This document shows, in pieces, positions 59,499 to 64,000 of a stretch of 64,000 bases of DNA (position 1 is its first letter; each line of letters opens with the position of its first letter). Under the pieces are notes generated by a model. It saw nothing but the letters and a program-made list of their open reading frames with translations, ran no database searches and had not been told where the DNA came from. Position numbers and translations under genes: made by a program. The stretch covers positions 18,747-82,746 of the forward strand of contig JAAWWF010000083.1 of the NCBI GenBank assembly GCA_021404565.1. Reading direction: 5' to 3'. Source of the stretch: Roseivirga sp. Its GTDB lineage: Bacteria; Bacteroidota; Bacteroidia; Cytophagales; Cyclobacteriaceae.

Positions 59499-60263
59499 AT
59501 GAAAAAACGCTACACACCTTTTCTCATTCTACTGCTCATCCTTAGTCCGGTTCTGTTGCAAGCCCAGATAAGTAAGACGCTTCCAACTGACTATACCCAA
59601 ATGGCCATGCAGCAGGTAATGGACCTGGACCCAAGTGCCATGGCCAACCTTCCGGTATATGATCAGGAAGGAAAGCTGTTATCTCCGGAAGAAAGTGCCA
59701 AAATGATGACCAACGGAGATTTTGTACCGGAATACTATGCCGATGCAAACGGCAAACCAGCTGCCATAAAACTCAGGGAAATCACACAACAAGAGAAGGA
59801 TTTTTTCAAACAATTTGAAGAAGAACAAAAACGGATGGCTGCACTTATCGGTACGGAAGCTATGGACTTTGAAACTGTCGATATGGAAGGCAATCCGGTT
59901 AAGCTTTCTGACCTGAAAGGCTCAGTCGTAGCCATCAACTTTTGGTTTATCGGCTGTAAGCCCTGCATTATGGAAATGCCAGAACTCAATGAGATTGTAC
60001 ATAAGTTCAAAAATCAGGGAGTCAAATTCGTAGCCATTGCCACCGACAAGAAAGCCAGTTTGGAGAAATTTGCCCAAAGAAAGCAGTTTGACTATGATGT
60101 GATACCTGATGGTAAGGCACTCACCAAGCTCTATCAGATCAGCGGCTATCCTACCCATTGTATTGTAGACCAGGAAGGCAAGATTGCCTACTTCAAATCA
60201 GCCTACAGCCCTCAAACAGCCTCAGAACTGGAAGGTACGATTCAAGAACTCTTAGGGAAGTAA
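59499..60263 (+). CDS. Exported TlpA-like thiol-disulfide protein
   Basis: This 254-residue protein has a signal peptide (about 1-22), a linker of about 100 residues, and a thioredoxin-fold domain from about 115. The active-site motif is WFIGCKPCIMEMPEL (Cys-Lys-Pro-Cys) and the cis-Pro strand is ISGYPTHCIVDQEGKI. AhpC/TlpA-type proteins reduce or isomerise disulfides in the periplasm. The substrate is unknown. The next gene starts 24 nt later and may be co-transcribed. Confidence 0.88.
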   Translation: MKKRYTPFLILLLILSPVLLQAQISKTLPTDYTQMAMQQVMDLDPSAMANLPVYDQEGKLLSPEESAKMMTNGDFVPEYYADANGKPAAIKLREITQQEKDFFKQFEEEQKRMAALIGTEAMDFETVDMEGNPVKLSDLKGSVVAINFWFIGCKPCIMEMPELNEIVHKFKNQGVKFVAIATDKKASLEKFAQRKQFDYDVIPDGKALTKLYQISGYPTHCIVDQEGKIAYFKSAYSPQTASELEGTIQELLGK

Positions 60264-60286
60264 TCGAGATACTAAAACTCAGGTCT

Positions 60287-60781
60287 GTGACATGGACTGC
60301 CAAGAGTAGGCAATATATTATTTGGGGATTTCTTCCTATCATATGCATTTTTGGATTCTACATACCATTTAATCCCTCGCTAGTCATCATGGAATTATTT
60401 TACCTGATGATTCCATTGTTAATAGGTGCCATCATAAGCCTCATATTTCTTATCGGTTGCTTATTTTTCAATCAAAGTAAATTAAAACGAGCCTGGCTTC
60501 CCGCCTCCATCATCCCCATATTTATTATCTCGCAAATTCTCTCCGTTGTGGCTGTCGATCGTTTACAGAGGTTCAGAAGTAATCGCCTGATAGCCGAGGT
60601 CCAGAGTACACAAACCATTTCGGGTAAACTTCCACCTTCTTATGAGCTTTGGCCTGGGATACAGTATACCAAACAGGAAGATAAGTATAACTTCAAAGTA
60701 GAATATACTCGCGGCTTTCTTGTAACGGAGGAGTATTTGAGTCGCAGAGGAAGTTGGAACAGTCGGGGTTGGAATGATTAA
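60287..60781 (+). CDS. Hypothetical membrane protein
   Basis: There is no ATG early in this frame. I choose GTG at 60287, 24 nt after the TlpA stop; a longer frame would overlap the TlpA gene. The 164 residues have three hydrophobic segments (about 10-26, 34-58, 70-88) and a polar C-terminal part with YELWPGIQYTKQEDKYNFKVEYTR. No family is recognised. Co-transcription with the TlpA gene is likely from spacing. Confidence 0.5.
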   Translation: MTWTAKSRQYIIWGFLPIICIFGFYIPFNPSLVIMELFYLMIPLLIGAIISLIFLIGCLFFNQSKLKRAWLPASIIPIFIISQILSVVAVDRLQRFRSNRLIAEVQSTQTISGKLPPSYELWPGIQYTKQEDKYNFKVEYTRGFLVTEEYLSRRGSWNSRGWND

Positions 60782-61113
60782 CATCACCGATTATTATCTT
60801 TCATTTAGTTAATTATGGTAGTCAACTTAATCTATCCAAATGGATCAGCTCAAGGACATCGAACACAAACTGCGAGAGCCTCGTTTGCATTAAGAATGCC
60901 AGAGAGAAGCGTCCATAACGATTCCTTAGAAAGCCAGTTCATTATTCTCGTAAGGTTATCAGACGTAAAGATTGTTGTTCAAAAGTGATTAGACAGAGCA
61001 ATTGTCAACACAAAGCCTTAAAGTAATAATATATTCACCACCTTCATTTTGCCTGATGTCGATGGTATATTGAATTAGTATTTAACAACCATTTTCTTCA
61101 GAAAGACACAACT
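60782..61113. other. Gene-poor stretch
   Basis: The only notable frame is a 57-codon ATG frame at 60815-60988 with no recognisable features. No repeats or strong hairpins are seen. Confidence 0.3.
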
Positions 61114-61323
61114 ATGGAAATAGATAAAGAGGCCGAGGATGCCTGGCTTTTCAGGTTTGCCATCGAAAGCGAAAATGACTGCAAGTTGGAAAGAAAAAAA
61201 GCCGATCAATTAATGGATTTCATTACGGAATGGGCAGAGAATAATGGCTGCCAAATAGGTGGGGGTTATCGCGCTCCAGAAAAAGATGAATTTGATCCAG
61301 ATAAACTATTTGATGAGGATTAG
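61114..61323 (+). CDS. Small acidic protein, possibly YggL/DUF469-like
   Basis: This is a 69-residue soluble protein. The layout AWLFRFAIESENDCKLERKKADQLMDFITEWAENNGCQIGGGYRAPE has the helix and Gly-Gly-Gly turn of the YggL/DUF469 group, where a strand-helix precedes FITEWIE-x-NG. The assignment is tentative. It is followed 48 nt later by the SUKH gene. Confidence 0.45.
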   Translation: MEIDKEAEDAWLFRFAIESENDCKLERKKADQLMDFITEWAENNGCQIGGGYRAPEKDEFDPDKLFDED

Positions 61324-61371
61324 ACCAATACTCTTTGCTCTCTTACCGATCAGTAACTGACTAATTTCTAC

Positions 61372-61971
61372 ATGAATCAATTCATAAGGGTCAAAAACAA
61401 ACTAAAACGGCTAAAAAGGGCCGATAAAACGTATTCCGTATTTGGTGCCGAAAAGCACAAATACAAACTGAATGCACCCTTGAAGGAAAAGGCCATTGAT
61501 CGATTTGAAAAAGAATTCAATATCCGGCTTCCTGAAGACTATCGCCTTTTTTTAAAAGAACTGGGTAATGGTGGTGCCGGACCTTACTACGGTTTGGAAC
61601 CGTTGGAAAATGGTAGATATGCTGACTTACACTATAAGGATGCGGATGACCTGATAAACCCTGGTCTATCCTTCCCTCACACCGACCACTGGAATTTTCA
61701 GGAAGCTGAATTTATACCTGAGAATGAAGAGAAGTACTTTGACAACAAATGGGCCAACGGGTTACTCCGTATTGCAGATTATGGCTGTGGTATGTCCTTA
61801 AACCTCGTTGTAAACGGCCTCGCATACGGAAATATCTGGGTAGACAGCCGGGTCAATGATGCCGGCATTTTCCCTGATCCTTTTTTCAAACCAAATGGCA
61901 GGCTGAGTTTTCTGGAATGGTATGAAGCCTGGCTCGATCAGTCGATGGATGAAGCGTCAAATCAATATTGA
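61372..61971 (+). CDS. SMI1/KNR4 (SUKH)-family protein
   Basis: This 199-residue protein has the SUKH core in residues about 37-185: IDRFEKEFNIRLPEDYRLFLKELGNGGAGPYYGLEPLEN, then YGCGMSLNLVVNGLAYGNIWVDSR and a final FLEWYEAWLDQ. SUKH proteins are common immunity proteins for polymorphic toxins but also exist as stand-alone housekeeping proteins. No toxin gene is beside it, so an orphan immunity gene or a cellular role are both possible. Confidence 0.8.
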   Translation: MNQFIRVKNKLKRLKRADKTYSVFGAEKHKYKLNAPLKEKAIDRFEKEFNIRLPEDYRLFLKELGNGGAGPYYGLEPLENGRYADLHYKDADDLINPGLSFPHTDHWNFQEAEFIPENEEKYFDNKWANGLLRIADYGCGMSLNLVVNGLAYGNIWVDSRVNDAGIFPDPFFKPNGRLSFLEWYEAWLDQSMDEASNQY

Positions 61972-62469
61972 CGCCTCGTCTGAGTATAACTAATAACATA
62001 ACAGGCCAAAAGACCAGCACTCTTACGCCACTGTAATTTTATGTGCATAACTTTTACAAAATTCTTTTCCGTAATATCATTTTGATTTAAATTATTTTAA
62101 ATAAATTTATAGCAAGATCAGTTAATATATTGGGTTGTCGTTCAAATATTCGCTGTCGTTACTACTAACATATTCCGTTAGCGCGGATCACCAACATCAC
62201 AATTCTCTGAGGAAGCTTTTTGAGGGAAGAGATTCATTTAATATTCAGGACCTTTTGTCTTAAAAAGGAAGGAAAAAGGTCGGGCACTGAGGAAAGTCCG
62301 GTCAACCAGAATGTCGACCTGGGGTCGTCATCTTTTTAACGGAATACACGCATTATATCCGGTCCATCCACTGGGTAGAGTGCTCCATATATCATGCTCG
62401 CTTAGCCAGCATAAAACCGGTCTGGGGGCCTTTTAACCATATAGTTATCACACATTAAAACCAACCAAA
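61972..62469. other. Leader/gene-free region with an RNase P-like word
   Basis: The 0.5 kb before the surface protein gene has an AT-rich part (62030-62130) and a more structured part. GAGGAAAGTCCGG at 62289-62301 equals the conserved core I word of bacterial RNase P RNA, but the later matching word (ACAGAA) and the usual helices are not seen downstream. It could be a long 5' leader or a coincidental match. No gene is seen. Confidence 0.3.
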
Positions 62470-63906
62470 ATGAAAGCAAAGTTCTTATTCTCCGCCTTAT
62501 TAATGATCAGCGTACTGGGGCTTAAAGCTCAGGACGAAACCGTTAATGGTAACCTGACTGTTAAAGGGAAAACCATACTCAGTGTTGGTATTTCAAGCTT
62601 CATCACAGGAAGTGACGACCCGGCCGTCTATCGATCCCTGGGGCTATCTGGCCTCAGTGCGCCCTTCGATGTCGCTGGTAATCTCGTTTTACAAAGCAGG
62701 TCGAGCAGTCCACGGGGCATTTACTTTGTCACAGGAACCGTCCCCACCACCAGAATGGTCCTCAGTTCTTCCGGTAAACTCGGCATTGGCATAGACGCAC
62801 CAACAGTCTCTCTGGATGTAAGTGGTAGTGGTAAGTTTACCGGCTACCTTGAAATAGGTACAACAGGAAGTGCCAGAGCACTGCGCATTAATTCAGTCGA
62901 GCCCTTAATTGACTTGCGGAGCGGAGGGGATGTCAACAAAAGACTCTATGTAAAAGTAAACACCATATCAAATGAGGCTATTTATAATACTACTCTACTC
63001 AGACATTACTTCAATACAGATGTTCAGGCAAACGGCCTTCTTACCGTGAGGGCAGGTGATGTCAATACAACAAGTCTGACCTCAAATAGTGGTGACCTTA
63101 CTTTAGCAGCCGGAACAGATGATCTCTGGCTTAAAACCGGTGGATCCGGCTCAGAGGCGATTGGTTTTGTAGATAACGCAGGAAATATAAAGGCCCTGAT
63201 TGATATGGAAACAGGGAGATTCGGCATTGGCGAAACCAATCCAGGGGCTAAACTTCAGGTTCAGGGAAATACGGCCTTTAATGGAGGTGCCTATGGCTCT
63301 GCTGATATGACCTTAAGAGCAACAAATTCCTCATACGGATTTATCATTAAAGGAAATTCTAACCGAATGTTTTCTGTACTGGACAACAGTGATAACGACC
63401 AGTTTATGGTAGGAAGCAACGGCCACGTTGGCATTGGTACAGGCGATCCTTCAGAAGCCCTGGATGTAGTTGGAAATATTGAAATCAACGGCACTAGCGA
63501 GTTTACCGGCAAAATGACCGTAGACAACGACATTATCACCAAAAAACTCCGGGTAACTGCCAACCCTACAGCCGTACCGGATTACGTCTTCCAGCCGGGT
63601 TATAACCTTAAATCCCTGGCAGAAGTAGAAGCTTATATCAAAGCCAACTCGCACCTGCCTGGTATTGCCTCTGCCACCGAAATAGGCGCCAACGGACAGG
63701 ATGTGGGCGCCTTGCAGCTCAACCTGCTGGAAAAGATCGAGGAGCTGACGCTGTATACTATTGATCAGGAAAAGAAGATAGAAACTCAAAACGTTGAGAA
63801 CAAAGAGTTGAAGGCTAAGAACAAAGTTCTGGAGGATACTCTCTCGGAGCTGTTAAAGCGCGTGGAGCAGCTGGAGAACAAGGACAAAACCTCAAACGAC
63901 CAGTAA
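62470..63906 (+). CDS. Secreted tail-fibre-like surface protein
   Basis: This 478-residue protein has a signal peptide (about 1-20), a long stretch of short beta repeats with MTVDND/NGNLTVKGKT-like units (shaft-like), and a C-terminal region. That region holds VFQPGYNLKSLAEVEAYIKANSHLPGIASATEI and a coiled coil (LLEKIEELTLYTIDQEKKIETQN to LKRVEQLENK). It is the typical Bacteroidota tail-fibre/cell-surface family. The C-terminal block resembles the trimerisation or autoproteolysis part of phage tail fibres. It is probably secreted and surface located, and is followed after 3 nt by another secreted protein. Confidence 0.85.
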   Translation: MKAKFLFSALLMISVLGLKAQDETVNGNLTVKGKTILSVGISSFITGSDDPAVYRSLGLSGLSAPFDVAGNLVLQSRSSSPRGIYFVTGTVPTTRMVLSSSGKLGIGIDAPTVSLDVSGSGKFTGYLEIGTTGSARALRINSVEPLIDLRSGGDVNKRLYVKVNTISNEAIYNTTLLRHYFNTDVQANGLLTVRAGDVNTTSLTSNSGDLTLAAGTDDLWLKTGGSGSEAIGFVDNAGNIKALIDMETGRFGIGETNPGAKLQVQGNTAFNGGAYGSADMTLRATNSSYGFIIKGNSNRMFSVLDNSDNDQFMVGSNGHVGIGTGDPSEALDVVGNIEINGTSEFTGKMTVDNDIITKKLRVTANPTAVPDYVFQPGYNLKSLAEVEAYIKANSHLPGIASATEIGANGQDVGALQLNLLEKIEELTLYTIDQEKKIETQNVENKELKAKNKVLEDTLSELLKRVEQLENKDKTSNDQ

Positions 63907-63909
63907 GCC

Positions 63910-64000
63910 ATGAACATCAGAAAATATATAATAGCCCTGCTGGCTGTATGCCTCTGTGGCTTTGGATCTATGGCTCAGGTAGATTCCGGCATCGACCTGC
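63910..64000 (+). CDS. Secreted protein, cut by window end
   Basis: An ATG at 63910 is 3 nt after the previous stop. The 30 visible residues are a signal peptide (MNIRKYIIALLAVCLCGFGS, ending MAQ) followed by DSGIDL. It is probably an operon partner of the surface protein. The rest of the gene is outside the window. Confidence 0.65.
   Translation, partial: MNIRKYIIALLAVCLCGFGSMAQVDSGIDL

Noticed and set aside
60815-60988. 57-codon frame with ATG in the gap after the TlpA-linked gene
   Set aside because: No recognisable motif, no clear promoter and a length near what chance gives. Kept only as a note in the gap entry.
1-64000. CRISPR array, rRNA or tRNA genes
   Set aside because: No regularly spaced repeats and no conserved rRNA or tRNA words were seen while reading the window.

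Overview
The window looks like chromosomal DNA of a Bacteroidota bacterium, probably of the order Cytophagales. The protein families fit this: LytTR/LytS pairs, Crp-like regulators without a catabolite role, S41/S10/DUF885 exported peptidases, TolB-TPR membrane proteins, and a surface protein with a tail-fibre-like C-terminus. At least one promoter matches the Bacteroidota consensus (TTTG, 19 nt, TAnnTTTG at 4462-4492). The genus cannot be named from the sequence alone. I saw no tRNA, rRNA or CRISPR array.

Region 1 (1 to about 6600) is the right-hand end of an integrated phage-like element. It has a leftward early operon (940 to 1, running off the window), a divergent HTH repressor (1113-1559) with two repeated operators, a cassette of unrecognised small and membrane proteins (1653-4370), an autoregulated-looking two-gene HTH module behind a 30-bp palindrome that overlaps its promoter (4444-4978), and a tyrosine recombinase (4993-6414). 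Just outside lie an Mrr-type restriction endonuclease (6713-7537) and a short Abi-like membrane/coiled-coil protein that has no standard start codon (about 8005-8736).

Region 2 (8.9-28.3 kb) is mostly housekeeping, signalling and small metabolic genes: flotillin-like floA, a LytTR/LytS two-component pair, a TetR-controlled alpha/beta hydrolase, a deaminase, an MFS carrier, a serine carboxypeptidase, lspA, three paralogous small membrane proteins around a CPBP protease, a LysM-GH19 enzyme without a signal peptide, an SDR and an AraC regulator. It ends in a 470-bp stretch of decayed repeats.

Region 3 (28.7-39.3 kb) holds an NTF2-like secreted protein, a TolB-TPR protein, two overlapping TetR genes that share a 22-bp upstream element with an SRPBCC gene, and a tightly packed five-gene run: DUF885 peptidase, aldo/keto reductase, NhaC-type antiporter, TIGR04076 protein and L-asparaginase. 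The asparaginase is interrupted by one in-frame TGA where related enzymes have Trp.

Region 4 (39.3-51.8 kb) carries an NSS transporter, PAP2, MORN and LytTR genes. A DUF559 endonuclease gene follows, flanked by a 27-bp direct duplication of the start of the next gene. Then come a lipoprotein subclass B1 metallo-beta-lactamase with all six zinc ligands, an alpha/beta hydrolase, a Crp-like regulator and a fragment of a second metallo-beta-lactamase, then a second TolB-TPR protein and a possible MITE.

Region 5 (52.0-56.6 kb) is the best candidate for an undescribed system. It is a self-contained three-gene transcription unit closed by a strong terminator: a signal-less M23 peptidase, a 1128-residue protein of unknown function, and a 98-residue protein.

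Region 6 (56.8-64 kb) has a mini CadC-like regulator divergent from an S41 peptidase, a PspC-like peptide, a TlpA-like thioredoxin, a SUKH-domain protein and a large secreted tail-fibre-like protein behind a 0.5-kb leader. A further secreted protein is cut by the window end.
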